The notes: generated by a model from the letters alone, not told the origin. A stretch of 64,000 bases of DNA from Oscillatoria sp. FACHB-1407 (GCF_014697545.1 NZ_JACJSA010000002.1:124001-188000), one strand, 5' to 3'; numbered from the stretch's first letter, positions 17,371-28,088 are shown. Made by a program: numbers and translations.

Positions 17371-20300
17371 TCAAGACACATGTGACTGAGTGAGGGTTAT
17401 GAGTTGGTCAAACTGATAGTTTTCTACCAATTGGGTGAGGGTGGCAATTAAGCTAACATGCTCACGGGGAATTTGAGCAATCAGTTTCAGGCTCAGGACA
17501 TCACTTCCTTGAGCCACCGCTAGATGAAATTGATTGATCCAGGAAGGGGGCATAAATGCCAGTGCATCTGCACTGAGAGCAATGGTAGGCGGTTTTGGGG
17601 CAGCCGACTCATTCAGGGTCAGAGGCTGATAAACGAACTGTACACCTAATTGCTCAGACAGTGTTTTGAAGATTGCCTCTCGACGAAATGGTTTGCTGAT
17701 AAAAGCATCACATCCTGCTGTTAAGCTATCTTGTCGCTGTTCTGCAAAGACACTGGCAGTCAAAGCAACTATTTTAGTGACGTGTCTGGTGGCACTGGGG
17801 CTCGTTGATAAAAGAGCATGTTGGGCGATCGCCTCTCGTGCGCGAATCTGGCGGGTTGCCTCATAGCCATCAATAATAGGCATATGCATGTCCATGAAGA
17901 TGAGATGGGGTTGCCACTGCTCCCACAGGGCGATCGCCGCTTGCCCATTCGTGACTTCTTGAACTTCCAGACCCAAATAGCTCAGGAGTTTGTTCAATAC
18001 CAGGCGGTTATCAATATTATCTTCTGCAATCAAAATGCGATAGCGAGTATCGTTAGGAGCAACCCCCACAACTCGTTCCATGGATGCTGTCGTAGCCGCA
18101 GATGGGGATTGTACCAACCCCACCTGAATCGAGAAGCAAAAAGTACTTCCCTGCCCTGGTGTGCTGCGGACGGTGATTTCGCCCCCCATTAACTGCACAA
18201 ACCCCTGGCTAATTCGCAGTCCCAACCCCGTTCCTTCTTTGGACTTCTGCCCCGTTTGGGTTTGTTGAAACGCCTTAAATAAATCCTTGAGTTCATCCGG
18301 TGCAATGCCAGGACCCGTATCATCGATTTCAAAGGTCAACTTATACGGATGAGATGACCCATAGCCGTTGGCAGAAAACAACCCTTCTCGGTGTTGGACA
18401 TTGACTTGTAATGTCACACTGCCCTGTTCTGTAAATTTAATCGCATTCCCCAACAGGTTAATCAACACTTGACGCAGCTTGTTTTCATCTGTTCGGATGT
18501 ACTGCGGCACGTTGGCGGTGTAGTTGAAGTTTAAGCTTAAGCCCTTGGAGTGAGCTTTGAGTTGCAGCATCGACTCCAGGTTATGCAGCAAATTGTGCAG
18601 ATCAAACTCAGTTTCCTGAAGTTCTGATTGCCCTGCTTCAATCTTAGAGAGTTCCAAAACATCGTTGATCAAACCAAGCAAGTGCTCTCCACTTTGATTA
18701 ATAATCTCGATGTATTGTCGGTGGCTTGCAGCCAGATCTGTATCTTGTTGCATCAGTTGGGTAAAGCCCAGAATCGCGTTGAGCGGGGTACGAAGCTCGT
18801 GGCTCATATTGGCGAGAAATTCGCTCTTAGCCTGATTCGCTGCATCAGCGACTTCCTTGGCTTGCTTGAGTTCTTCGGCTTGCTGCTGAGTTTGTGCTAA
18901 TAATTCGGCTTGTTGGACGGCTACGCCCAATTGATTGCCAATCTGAGTAACGACTTGAATCTCAGTGTCCTGCCACGATCGCGGCATGTTGTTTTGGTAG
19001 CTGGCTAACAAACCCCACAATTGGTTGCCCCGAAAGATCGGTGCAATCACATAGGCACGGGCTTGCAACTGCTCCAATAAGTTCAGGTAACAGCGATCGA
19101 ACCCGGCTTCATAGATATCTGTAACGCAGCAGTAACTATTTTTGTGGCGATAAATGCCTCCCTGATGTTCCTGCAAGTAAGTGTCCTTGATCAGGACATC
19201 TGAGCTACTGAGTTGAGTCGTAAGACAATTGGGTTGATCGATCGCCACTTGCGTGAGTGTGGGGTTGCTCATTTGCTCCAGGATCGTCTGTTTCCAACCC
19301 TCTGCTACTGACTCAGCAATAATTTCGCCGCTCCAATCAGGTTTGAATCGATAAATCAGGACGCGATCGCACCCTATTGCCTGTCGCAATTCAGCCGTCG
19401 TCGCCTGGAAAATCGAGTTCAGATCCAGGGTTTGGCGCATTCGTAAGACAACACGGTTAATAGCCTGTTCTCGCTCTGCCATCAGTCTCAGAGCCGCTTC
19501 AGCAGCAATGCGCTCGCGAATTTCAACTTGCAGCGTGGCATTAGTTTCAACCAGTGCAGCCGTGCGTTCTTCTACCCGAAATTCGAGTTGCTCATAGGTT
19601 TGATGTTTTTCATCCTCTGCCCATTTGCGTTGCAACTCTGTAGCCGCCCGCGACGCAAATACATTCATCAGAGTTTTAGTGCGGGTATTTGACTCAAAGG
19701 GCTTGATATCCAGAATGCAAAGTGTCCCAATAACGGCTTGATGGCTATCCAGCAGTGGCACTCCCACATAGCTCTGAGCGTTAATCGCTTGAAACAAGAG
19801 AGCATCTGAAAATCGCTGCTGAAGCTGATCTGGGCAATTAAACAATGCCTTCGCTTCGATTACCTGTTCACAGGCTGTCCCGGCTATCTCATACTCAAAG
19901 TTGTCTGCTAAATGGTCAACTGACCAAAACGCTAACGTACGGAATGCCTGAGGGGATGAGTCACTAATTCGTTCAGTGATGATGGCATAGGAGACGTTGA
20001 GGGCAGTTGCCAGACTTTGAACCAACACCGGAAAGAAATCCTGCCCGGTTACAGAGGCAGTTCCAGCGACGATGGTTTGCAGCGTTTCTTCTGTTTGCTG
20101 GCGTTCCAGGATCTGAGCTTGCAGCGTTTGGTTGACGGCTTCCAGTTGCTCTGGCGACTGCATTGCCAAAAACTGGGGCAACAGTTCTGCCAATCGGAAC
20201 GCTGTATACATAGATATAAAGGCAGTTGCAGCCCGCTCAACCCCACTCACCCAGTAGTCAGGATGCCACAAAGTCCAAATATCCAGCAGGTGCCCGACCC

Positions 20301-20526
20301 CGCACAGAATGATAAACACTCCAAACAAGCCGAAGACGTTCGAGAAAGGCGCATCCTTTCGACGTGACGCGAAATAGATGAGCATCGCCGGAATCGAGAA
20401 ATAGGCGATCGCAATTAGAGCGTCGCTGACCAGATGGAGGGTTACAAGCGGAGGTTGCCAGAGATAACAATGCCCGTGGGGGATGTAAGACAGGAATGAC
20501 ACGAGTGATTGCAGCAGCTTAAACAT
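17371..20526 (-). CDS. Hybrid histidine kinase with ethylene-receptor-like and cyanobacteriochrome-like domains
   Basis: A 1051-residue membrane kinase (ATG 20526 preferred over an upstream GTG). The N-terminus has three or four membrane spans (about 25-115) with Cys75 and His79 in [14 protein letters not shown], matching the copper-binding Cys and His of ethylene receptors. Next are a GAF domain (about 150-300), a coiled coil, and a second GAF (about 355-545) resembling red/green-type cyanobacteriochromes ([46 protein letters not shown]). The bilin Cys479 is kept, but the following His is Tyr. Then come HisKA (His576), HATPase (GTGLGL about 766) and a C-terminal receiver (Asp879). The layout recalls Synechocystis Slr1212 (SynEtr1/UirS). 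It is followed in the operon by a receiver-first kinase. Confidence 0.9.
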   Translation of the reverse strand: MFKLLQSLVSFLSYIPHGHCYLWQPPLVTLHLVSDALIAIAYFSIPAMLIYFASRRKDAPFSNVFGLFGVFIILCGVGHLLDIWTLWHPDYWVSGVERAATAFISMYTAFRLAELLPQFLAMQSPEQLEAVNQTLQAQILERQQTEETLQTIVAGTASVTGQDFFPVLVQSLATALNVSYAIITERISDSSPQAFRTLAFWSVDHLADNFEYEIAGTACEQVIEAKALFNCPDQLQQRFSDALLFQAINAQSYVGVPLLDSHQAVIGTLCILDIKPFESNTRTKTLMNVFASRAATELQRKWAEDEKHQTYEQLEFRVEERTAALVETNATLQVEIRERIAAEAALRLMAEREQAINRVVLRMRQTLDLNSIFQATTAELRQAIGCDRVLIYRFKPDWSGEIIAESVAEGWKQTILEQMSNPTLTQVAIDQPNCLTTQLSSSDVLIKDTYLQEHQGGIYRHKNSYCCVTDIYEAGFDRCYLNLLEQLQARAYVIAPIFRGNQLWGLLASYQNNMPRSWQDTEIQVVTQIGNQLGVAVQQAELLAQTQQQAEELKQAKEVADAANQAKSEFLANMSHELRTPLNAILGFTQLMQQDTDLAASHRQYIEIINQSGEHLLGLINDVLELSKIEAGQSELQETEFDLHNLLHNLESMLQLKAHSKGLSLNFNYTANVPQYIRTDENKLRQVLINLLGNAIKFTEQGSVTLQVNVQHREGLFSANGYGSSHPYKLTFEIDDTGPGIAPDELKDLFKAFQQTQTGQKSKEGTGLGLRISQGFVQLMGGEITVRSTPGQGSTFCFSIQVGLVQSPSAATTASMERVVGVAPNDTRYRILIAEDNIDNRLVLNKLLSYLGLEVQEVTNGQAAIALWEQWQPHLIFMDMHMPIIDGYEATRQIRAREAIAQHALLSTSPSATRHVTKIVALTASVFAEQRQDSLTAGCDAFISKPFRREAIFKTLSEQLGVQFVYQPLTLNESAAPKPPTIALSADALAFMPPSWINQFHLAVAQGSDVLSLKLIAQIPREHVSLIATLTQLVENYQFDQLITLTQSHVS

Positions 20527-21413
20527 GGGTGGTGCAGGAGTCAAAATCAGTGTTAGTTGTTTTGGCACCTAAGTGAGAACAGCATCAGATCAACCTGCCC
20601 TACATAACCACATATAGCCGTATGCACTTCGATTTAGAACGGGGTAAAGGAGTGGAACCCCTGGGCTGGGGCAAAGCCCCACACCCCTTGTTCTAAAGCT
20701 AGAGCTACCGCTATAACAATGGCGTTTGAGCTCGTTTATGGTGAATGAACTTAAGCGTATTGGATGGTGAACAACCCTGTGTATGAATTTGAAGCTATAA
20801 CTCGATGCCGATTGGTCGCGCACTGCGACCTGCGGAGGTAGGCTTTTCTGAGGTAGCAGAGAGTCAACTGCAAAGATGAGTAGGGGCTCAAGCTCCTACT
20901 CAGGGATATACAAAATAGTGAGCAAATCTTACGTTAGCCCTTTGGCTAGATGCTACCTTAGAAATTTTGTCTTGAATACCTTAAAGTAACAAGACTACAG
21001 GAATCAGATGCACATTATGTCGTCGAGTCGTGAAAGGTTGATAAACCTTTGTTTCAAATTTTACACTGACTCAAGTTTTGCATTGAGTACAAAAATTTGC
21101 CATCCATGATCGTACTTTAAGTCGGTAATTTAGCCGTTCGGGAGGGAACTTTACTCGTTTGATAGGCATGAATGGATATGACCCGGTTAATTTGGAGTGA
21201 CTGAATTCAGATGTGGCATCCTGATATTGATGAGACTCTTTGTTTAGAGAGTAGAACGTGAACAAACAAGCTCACCTCACCTGATGTAGATTATTCCCAT
21301 CACGGTTTCTCCATGCAACTCCCGTACATGTCAGTCTTATCAGCTCTTTAAATCCGGTATAAGACCCCTTGGAAACGGTGTCCTTGCTCTTGAATTGAAT
21401 CTCGTAACAGCGT
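20527..21413. other. Long intergenic region without genes
   Basis: 887 bases between the divergent hybrid-kinase gene and the decayed AAA-WD40 gene. It contains repeat C (20613-20715) and otherwise unassigned AT-rich sequence. Reading frames here are short and show no protein-like composition. It presumably holds the kinase promoter at its left end. Confidence 0.6.
20613..20715. repeat. MITE-like repeat C, copy 1
   Basis: A 103-base unit with terminal inverted repeats TATAGCCGTATGCAC (left) and TATAGCGGTAGCTC (right, reverse complement) around a GC-rich core (gtggaacccctgggctgggg). It is related to 60547-60653. The left end also resembles the end of repeat A (tatagc-gtagccac). Confidence 0.7.
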
Positions 21414-22787
21414 GTGACTTCTCTTGATCCGATTTCAGAACAGCCCCTACCGCAAAAGCGAAAGCGAGGTGTTGTCCTCAGTTCGCAAGGATGGCAACGG
21501 TTGCAAGCCGCAGAGTATTTGTCGGCTGTAAGAAATAATGGTGGTAACCCCTACACCTTAGAAGAATTGAGCGATCGCACTGGGCTAAGCTCCAAAACCC
21601 TGACCAAGGTGCGACGACGACAAAGCCCCGTTGACCAACCCAGTCTTGCCTCCTACTTTGCAGCCTTTGGCTTATCACTGGTGGCAGATGATTATATCAG
21701 CCATGACTCCGACAGTGAGACATCAAATGTGCTTTTGACTGGGTTGCTGCAAGCTCCCCTCAAGGGACAACTGCCGCTCAGTTCCCCGTTTTACATCTAT
21801 CGACCCCCTGCTGAAAATCTGTTCCTTCGGGAAATCTTTCAACCCGGTTCTCTGGTTCGGATTCGCGCCCCTCGACAGTTTGGCAAGACGTCGCTTGTGG
21901 CTCAAGGGGTCAAACAAGCCGAAGAACGCGGCTTTCGTACGGCGATCGTCAGCTTGCAACTGGCACGCTACTCAATTCCTTGCAAGGGCACGACGCGGCT
22001 ATTTGGGATGTGGCATTTAGCCCCGACAGTCGAGTGCTTGCCTCTGCTGGAGCCGAAAATGTAACCATTCTCTGGAAAACGGAGAGTGAATTCCGGAGAA
22101 CCATTCACGGTCTGACCGCTCTCATCCTGAAGTTGCTATTTACCCAGGATGGTAGCGTCATCGCAACGGCTGGAAACGACAAAAGCATTCAGCTTTGGCC
22201 GTTAGATGGCACTCCCCCCCGCACCATCAACGCTCACGAAGCATCGACAGGCAGAATTGACCTCAGCCCCGACGGCAAAACGTTGGCATCCGTGAGCGAA
22301 GATGCCACGCTGAAACTGTGGACTCTGGATGGCAAACTATAGTCGTAGTCACCCCAGTTAAGACAAGGCACTCAACAGGACAGACGGGATTAATCGCGTC
22401 TCTCGCAGCAGGACTCCAATGCATGTCCTAATGGTTTTGGCGATCGCTATATTACGAGTCTTTGATGATGCCAAAGTTGCTCTCGTCTCAGTATCATGGC
22501 ATCCCAGTGGTCAGAAGATCGCCGCTAGCGGTGCCAATGGCACGATCTGGATATGGAACATAGACGGAACCCTGCTGAAAACTATCAAGGCACATACCGC
22601 CCCTGTCTGGGACATTAAATTTAGCCTTGATGGTCAACGGTTAGCGTCTACCAGTAATGATAAAACTGTGACACTGTGGACAGCAGATGGAACCCTTGTC
22701 AAAACCCTGGAAGGTCATAGTGCTGCCGTTTGGCAAATAGCCTTTAGCCCTGACGGTTCTCTGATAAATCTACTGTCAGTTTGGGTT
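21414..22787 (+). pseudogene. Decayed AAA-like ATPase / WD40-repeat protein
   Basis: The first block (21414-21970) encodes a cyanobacterial effector-type HTH region (KRGVVLSSQGWQRLQAAEYL, LEELSDRTGLSSKTLTKV) and the start of an AAA-like P-loop ATPase (YIYRPPAENLFLREIFQPGS, APRQFGKTSL as Walker A). It breaks off after VSLQLA. A shifted frame from about 21980 enters the middle of a WD40 propeller (GHDAAIWDVAFSPDS, repeats to 22342), stops, and resumes at about 22455-22770 with two or three more WD40 repeats. A complete relative is expected to exceed 1,000 residues, so most of the ATPase and part of the propeller are deleted. A near-palindromic 20-mer (22383-22402) sits in the break. It is non-functional as a single protein. 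Confidence 0.85.
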
Positions 22788-22894
22788 AAGCACGTAGTGA
22801 ATAAATTCGTGGCTATCTATAGCAACCGTTGAGATAGGTGAAACGAGGGGGTGTAAGGGCGGCGTCCTGACCAACCCTTTGGGTGCTCTACCAG

Positions 22895-23656
22895 CTACTC
22901 CTCAATGCGGACTTCGATCTTCATGCGCTGGAGCTTCTCTACTGCCCATTGGTCAAAGAGTTCGTTTTGCAGCATTTGTTGAATTTGAGGATTGTCCAGA
23001 GAGGCAGGCAGCGATCGCTCATAACGAAACACGCTCCAGGTTCCATCCAGTTCCAAAGGTCCCAGCAAATCACCCGGTGTTGCCAAGTCGATCGCCGATC
23101 GCAAGTTATCCGGCAACTCGCCTCGACTCACCAACCCCATCATGCCGTTAAAGATGCCATCCTCCGCTGTAGAATATTCGCTGGCAAGTTGTTCAAAGCT
23201 GGCTCCCTCTTCAATCTGCTGTTTCAACTCCTCGGCTAATTCTGGCGACGCCACCACGATGCGCGACAAAACCACCTGATCGAGGTATAGCTTACGTTCG
23301 ATAAAGTATTCCTGCAATCGGGGTTGGGTCACTTGAGTTCTTAACTGCCCCAGGCGGAGATCCTGCTGAACCCGCTGACGAAATTGGGTTTCATCGATGC
23401 CCTGCTCCGCGAGCCACTCCCGAAACTGGTCAGGTGTTGCAAGTTGGTTTTGCAGTCGAAACTCTGCTGCGACTTGCTCAATCGTTGCAGTCGTCACATT
23501 TAGATCGGTGTTATTTTGGAGCTCCTGCTCCACCACGTATTGCCGCAGGATAACACCAATAAAGCCATCCATTTTCCCTGTGATTTGCAGGTATTGCAGG
23601 ACTTTTGCAATTGGGATGGGTTGATCATCCACAAATAAAAACGTATTTGATCCCAT
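22895..23656 (-). CDS. Parvulin-type peptidylprolyl isomerase
   Basis: A 253-residue protein with a SurA-like N-terminal helical region (residues 1-120) and a PpiC/rotamase-type domain (about 125-225; VVLSRIVVASPELAEELKQQ, GMMGLVSRGELPDNL). It would catalyse cis-trans isomerisation of prolyl bonds and help proteins fold. No signal peptide is visible at MGSNTFLFVDDQPIPIAKVL, so it is probably cytosolic, or exported by a route not seen here. This type is common in cyanobacteria, sometimes near peptide-export systems, but no such neighbours are present. The length matches the family. Confidence 0.85.
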   Translation of the reverse strand: MGSNTFLFVDDQPIPIAKVLQYLQITGKMDGFIGVILRQYVVEQELQNNTDLNVTTATIEQVAAEFRLQNQLATPDQFREWLAEQGIDETQFRQRVQQDLRLGQLRTQVTQPRLQEYFIERKLYLDQVVLSRIVVASPELAEELKQQIEEGASFEQLASEYSTAEDGIFNGMMGLVSRGELPDNLRSAIDLATPGDLLGPLELDGTWSVFRYERSLPASLDNPQIQQMLQNELFDQWAVEKLQRMKIEVRIEE

Positions 23657-23685
23657 GATTTGTTAAGCATTACTACAATGCGTTG

Positions 23686-23932
23686 ATGGTCAGTGGTTAA
23701 TGGTCAGTGGTCAATGGTCAATGGTCAGTGGTCGATGGTCAGTGGTCGATGGTCAGTGTCAGTGGTCGGTGGTCAGTCATTGTTCATTGACCATTGGCTA
23801 TGTAATCTCACGCGCGACTCTTCATCAACCCCTAACTACTGACCTTTAACCCTTAACCATTGACTACTAACCCTTAACCATTGGCGATTAACCATTGACG
23901 ATGGACAACTGACTATTGACTATTAACCCTTC
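23686..23932. repeat. Heptanucleotide array with opposed halves
   Basis: Left half of tandem GGTCAGT/GGTCAAT/GGTCGAT units (23686-23780), right half of the complementary family ACCATTG/ACTGACC (23783-23932). The two halves can pair into a long imperfect hairpin between cysQ (3' side) and the isomerase gene (5' side). Confidence 0.85.
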
Positions 23933-23935
23933 CAC

Positions 23936-24820
23936 TCACCCCAATTCAGCCAAGATTTGGTTAGCCGTATCACACAATTCCCGATGATACGTCCCATTGC
24001 TGGCGATCAGGCATCCCCACTGGTTGACGTCGCCTGTGTTATATCTCAACGGAGAACCATCGGCGTGGGTGAACGCTCCACCTGCCTCGGTCAAGATGAG
24101 TTCTGGGGCGGCCATATCCCAATCTTTGGGGGCTGACTTACCCGAAAGGGAGATATACACATCAGCACGTTGATCGACGATCGCTGCGATTTTGCCACCC
24201 ACACTACCGACAAACAGTTGGTTCTGACAGGGGAGTTGTTTCAACAGGGCATTGAAGCGATCGTCCCGGTGGGTGCGGCTCACGACAACGGTCAGGTCTT
24301 GAGGATGGCTGCGATCGGACACATGGATTCGTTTTGACATTCCATCTGGCGTTTCTACAAAAGCACCGCCCCCCAACGTGGCGTAATATAGCTTGTCTAG
24401 CTCTGGGCAAGCGACCACCGTGAGTACGGGGCGACCCAGATGCGTGAGTGCCAGGTGAAAGGCGTATTCTCCGGTTTTGTCAATGAAGTCGCGAGTGCCA
24501 TCAAGCGGGTCGAGAATCCACACCCACTCATTGGCGATCGCCGCAGACTTGGCTTTATAGGTTTCCTCGCTGAGATAGCCAAAGGCATCCCCAAACGTGG
24601 TGTGCAGTTTGTCGAGGATATAGCGATTGACCGCCAGATCAGCCGCTGTTACAGGACCATCTTTTTTGTCTTGCCCTTCAACCTCGGCTTGGGCTGTGTT
24701 TTGCCACGGTTCACCCCGATAATATGACCGCAGGATTTTGGCAGCACCCCACCCCAACGACCGGGCGATCGCCAAAATATCTTCAACGGGTGTACCAATG
24801 ATGGTTTGCAACGTGTCCAC
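23936..24820 (-). CDS. cysQ: 3'(2'),5'-bisphosphate nucleotidase CysQ-type (inositol monophosphatase family)
   Basis: A Mg2+-dependent, lithium-sensitive-type phosphatase of about 294 residues. Metal and substrate motifs are clear: GPVTAADLAVN, LSEE, WILDPLDGTRDF and WDMAAPELILTEAGG. CysQ dephosphorylates 3'-phosphoadenosine 5'-phosphate from sulfate assimilation and sulfotransfer. Inositol-1-phosphatase or fructose-bisphosphatase activity cannot be excluded from sequence, but the extended N-terminus and LSEE favour CysQ. The start is taken at GTG 24820 (MDTLQTIIGTPVEDIL); an upstream TTG at 24844 adds eight residues. Both ends are bordered by repeat arrays. Confidence 0.85.
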   Translation of the reverse strand: MDTLQTIIGTPVEDILAIARSLGWGAAKILRSYYRGEPWQNTAQAEVEGQDKKDGPVTAADLAVNRYILDKLHTTFGDAFGYLSEETYKAKSAAIANEWVWILDPLDGTRDFIDKTGEYAFHLALTHLGRPVLTVVACPELDKLYYATLGGGAFVETPDGMSKRIHVSDRSHPQDLTVVVSRTHRDDRFNALLKQLPCQNQLFVGSVGGKIAAIVDQRADVYISLSGKSAPKDWDMAAPELILTEAGGAFTHADGSPLRYNTGDVNQWGCLIASNGTYHRELCDTANQILAELG

Positions 24821-24894
24821 TCTGCCTATCCTCAACCACTTCAATAATTAGCCCAATTCACCAGCAATTATAGGAGATAAGGGAACGGGGAGCA

Positions 24895-25125
24895 GGGAGT
24901 GGGGAGTGGGGAGCAAGGATGAAGGATGAAAAAAGAAGAGCGAAGAGAGAAGAAGGATAAAGGATGAAGGATGAAGGATGAAAAAGGAAGAGCGAAGAGA
25001 GAAGGATAAAGGATGAAGGATGAAGGATGAAAAAAGAAGAGCGAAGAGAGAAGAGAGAAGGATGAAGGATGAAGGATGAAAAAGGAAGAGCGAAGAGAGA
25101 AGAGAGATAAAGGATGAAGAGGTAC
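24895..25125. repeat. GA-rich tandem array (GGATGAA units)
   Basis: Four imperfect copies of a unit of about 50 bases combining aaggatgaaggatgaaaaa and gaagagcgaagagagaag, on a 7-base GGATGAA background. It ends directly at the left inverted repeat of the IS256 element. It is non-coding. Confidence 0.85.
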
Positions 25126-25128
25126 TTT

Positions 25129-26495
25129 GAGACTGTAAATTATTTTGTGTAAGCGGTCAAAATTAGTTCAAATATCAGGAGACCGCCCATGCCTCGCCGT
25201 CGTCGCCTGGAAGATAAAGTAGACCACCTGCTCGATGAGTTGCTTGCCGACTACTCCACCCCAGAGCAAATTCTGGGAGAACAAGGACTGCTCAAACAAC
25301 TCACCAAAAGACTGGTAGAACGAGCACTGCAAGCAGAATTAAGCCATCATTTAGAGACTGAAGCTCAGTCCCCACCTGCTGAAGAAACCCATTCCAACAA
25401 GCGTCGCAATAGTCGTAACGGATACTCCTCTAAAACCGTCAAAGCAGATTGTGGAGAATTGGCACTCTCGATTCCCCGCGACCGTGACAGCACCTTTGAG
25501 CCGATTCTGGTACCCAAAGGGGAGCGACGCTTGAGCGGATTAGATGACAAGATCCTGGCAATGTACGCCAGGGGGTTAAGCACCCGCGATATTCAAGAGC
25601 AACTAGAGGAACTCTACGGGGTGGAGGTTTCTCCCACGTTGATTAGCCAAGTCACCGATGCGGTCAGTGACGAGGTGCGTCAGTGGTAAAGCCGCCCCCT
25701 TGCCAAGCTTTACCCGATTGTTCATCTCGATGCGATTCACGTTCATGTACGAGAAGACGGGCGGGTGAGCAATCATGCTGTTTACGTTGTCCTGGGCGTA
25801 ACGCTCGATGGGATCAAGGAAGTCTTAGGGCTGTGGATGTCTGCCAATGAAGGAGCGAAGTTTTGGCTCAAAGTACTGACAGACCTCAAAAATCGCGGCA
25901 TGGAAGACATTTTTATTGCCTGTGTTGATGGACTCAAAGGATTTCCAGAGGCGATTGCCGCCGTCTTTCCCAAAACACGAGTGCAGTTGTGTATCGTGCA
26001 TCTGATTCGCAACTCTTTACGCTATGTGCCTTGGGGCAGCCAAGCCGAAGTGATTGCCGACCTCAAGCCGATTTATCAAGCTGCAACGGTGGAGGAGGCT
26101 GAGACCGCCCTCGAAAACTTCGCTGATAAGTGGGATCAGCTCTATCCGACGATTTCCCAGATCTGGTTGCGTCACTGGGACAACATCATCCCCTTCTTCG
26201 ACTACCCGCCAGACATTCGCGAGGTGATTTACACCACCAATGCCATTGAGTCGCTCAATCGTTCGTTGCGTAAGGTGCTCAAGACAAAGGGGTGTTTCCC
26301 CAATGAAGAATCGGTCTACAAGCTGCTTTACTTGGCGCTCAACAACATTGCCAAAAAGTGGACGATGCCGATTCGTGATTGGAAAGCTGCACTCATGCGT
26401 TTTGCCATTGAGTTCCCCGTGCGCTTCGCGATACCCGCAAGGGGTCGCTTTCCTCACTGTTAGTCAGTGTCTTACACAAAAAAGTTGACACTCTC
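25129..26495 (+). mobile_element. IS256-family insertion sequence
   Basis: A 1367-base element bounded by 25-base imperfect inverted repeats: left GAGACTGTAAATTATTTTGT (25129 onward, ending at 25153) and right 26471-26495, whose reverse complement begins GAGAGTGTCAACTTTTTTGT. About 20 of 25 positions agree. No 8-base target duplication is visible (GGTACTTT versus CTATCTGT), suggesting an old or rearranged copy. It carries one transposase frame with an internal stop. Confidence 0.85.
25189..26463 (+). pseudogene. IS256-family (mutator-type) transposase, broken by an in-frame stop
   Basis: One continuous frame of 425 codons encodes a whole IS256-type transposase, interrupted only by TAA at 25687-25689 (DEVRQW-stop-SRPLAKLYPIVHLDA). 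IS256 relatives usually have Gln or another residue there, so a CAA to TAA change would explain it. The DDE residues are all present beyond the stop: HLDAIHVH, CVDGLKGF and NAIESLNRSLRK. The zinc-like and helical N-terminus is intact. The C-terminus (EFPVRFAIPARGRFPHC) looks as if about ten residues were inserted before FPHC, from a GC-rich segment at 26424-26453. The part after the stop could be translated only by reinitiation or readthrough. Confidence 0.88.
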
Positions 26496-26525
26496 CTATC
26501 TGTTACCTTATGGTCGCCCTATCTG

Positions 26526-27260
26526 CTACCGTTTCACCAGCAACCCTGGCTCCTTTTGAATCGGCAATACATCCAGGCTGTCTAACTCAGCGCAATATTT
26601 CAGATCTTCATGGCAGTCGAGGCGCAATAATCGCTGACCGTGACTAGCATGGTGCAGTAAGCCCAACAGATTGTCTTGCCATTGGGCAAAAAGAGCGATC
26701 GCCGCGATGACTTCGTCGTTGCCTGCCAGTTCACTAAGGGGTGTGCCTGTGCGGGTTAACAGGCTGTGAGCGATCGCTCCGGCACAGACGGTGTCTTCTA
26801 GAGAAAACGAGCCTTCCCAACCCGATCCGGCAATCCAAACGGTTTCAGGTTGTTGCTCTAATACAAAATCGACGGCTGCTTTTCGGTTAATGAGCGCAGC
26901 AGTAATCACTGTTTTGGCATCTCGGACTCGTTCTAAACAGCGCGTCCCATTGGTGGTGCTGATAAAGAGCCGTTTACCTCCAACGCGATCGGGGGTACAG
27001 TCAAGCGGAGAGTTACCCAAATCGCACCCTGCAACGGTTCCACCGCCTCGCTCTCCTGCCCGCAATCGTTTGTCGGGTGCCCACTGTTCGCTGACCTGCA
27101 TCAGCTTATCAATGTTGCTGAACACTTGCACTGCCTCGGCTCCAGCATTTAAAGCTGTAGCGATTGTGCTAGTAGCTCGCAAAACATCAATGGCGATCGC
27201 ACATTCGGATGCTTGATTCGCTGGCACCAGTTCAGGAGTATGAAATACAAATAGTTTCAC
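26526..27260 (-). CDS. ComB-like 2-phosphosulfolactate phosphatase family protein
   Basis: A 244-residue protein of the ComB family, Mg2+-dependent acid phosphatases that in methanogens make sulfolactate for coenzyme M. Family signatures include [38 protein letters not shown] and [13 protein letters not shown]. Cyanobacteria lack coenzyme M, so the true substrate is unknown. The start is placed at GTG 27260 ([12 protein letters not shown]), which fits the family better than the start 15 bases earlier. It stands alone between the IS element and the phycobilin lyase gene. Confidence 0.85.
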   Translation of the reverse strand: MKLFVFHTPELVPANQASECAIAIDVLRATSTIATALNAGAEAVQVFSNIDKLMQVSEQWAPDKRLRAGERGGGTVAGCDLGNSPLDCTPDRVGGKRLFISTTNGTRCLERVRDAKTVITAALINRKAAVDFVLEQQPETVWIAGSGWEGSFSLEDTVCAGAIAHSLLTRTGTPLSELAGNDEVIAAIALFAQWQDNLLGLLHHASHGQRLLRLDCHEDLKYCAELDSLDVLPIQKEPGLLVKR

Positions 27261-27366
27261 GAGCAGAGCAACCAACAGTGAAGAACAAACTCCATCTTAC
27301 GGTTAAGCTGGTCTGTAAAAATACCCATTGGGTAAATTGATTTTTGATAATCAGCCAAACCGCTGA

Positions 27367-27906
27367 CTAGGCGAGGCGTTTTTCCAGATATTGCCCGATC
27401 ATCTGTTGCTCTCCTGCCCGCGAGATGATGGTTTGTCGAGTGCGATAGTGACGACCCACGAGCTTCAGTTCTTCTTCAAAGACGGAGTTGCCGTACTCCG
27501 TTCGCAGGCACAGGGTGTCTGGGTTAATGAAGTAAAACTCAGCCGTGACCGGGTTTGGGGTGGCAAAACCGCGATCGCGATACAGGACATTGCCCAGTGC
27601 GCCAAACAGTGTTGTTCCCTGAGACTGCTTGCGTCCAGACACCGCCTCAGTGCTATTCCAGATGATTTCGGTGCCACAGACCATTGCCGTCTCATCGGTG
27701 ATGTTATGGAGCCGAGCCAACTGCCGCAAGGGTTCTGAACCCTGTTCTAAAAACCGGACGGTAATGAAACTGACCATCTCCTTCGTTTCTCCCTCTGGCA
27801 GGGTGTAGTAGCGGCGTTCCGATCGCCATTGTCCTTCTGATTTTTTGAAGAACTCGGTAATCAGAGACTCGCCAGTTGTGGAGTTCAGGATAGGAGAAGG
27901 TATCAC
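27367..27906 (-). CDS. CpcS/CpeS-type phycobiliprotein lyase
   Basis: A lyase of about 179 residues of the CpcS/CpeS/CpcU family, ten-stranded beta-barrels that attach phycocyanobilin to Cys of phycobiliproteins. The diagnostic EFFKKSEGQWRSERRYYTL block, the VSFITVRFLEQGS strand and the C-terminal ELKLVGRHYRTRQTIISRAG are present. The RSERRYYTL wording is closer to CpcU-like members than to CpcS proper, which may imply it works as a heterodimer. The start is uncertain: GTG 27906 or TTG 27948 both leave about 15-30 residues before the usual EFF start. The gene stands alone and no phycobiliprotein structural gene is in the window. Confidence 0.88.
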   Translation of the reverse strand: MIPSPILNSTTGESLITEFFKKSEGQWRSERRYYTLPEGETKEMVSFITVRFLEQGSEPLRQLARLHNITDETAMVCGTEIIWNSTEAVSGRKQSQGTTLFGALGNVLYRDRGFATPNPVTAEFYFINPDTLCLRTEYGNSVFEEELKLVGRHYRTRQTIISRAGEQQMIGQYLEKRLA

Positions 27907-28088
27907 CAAAGTGTAGTCCTCGAAAAGTTTTGGGTAGATCAGTACCAATCAGTAAAAGTAAGTAACGATTAATGTCAGTCTTGCCATCAAAATTGTTACT
28001 TTTCTTAATATAAATGACAGGATTACGGATGACAATTATTCCTGAGTAATAATGCTTAAGCTAGAGTTCAGTTCCCATTGGATATTGC

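Noticed and set aside
24900-25125. GA-rich array as a possible CRISPR
   Set aside because: The units are short, purine-only and imperfect, with no unique spacers between fixed repeats and no cas genes nearby.
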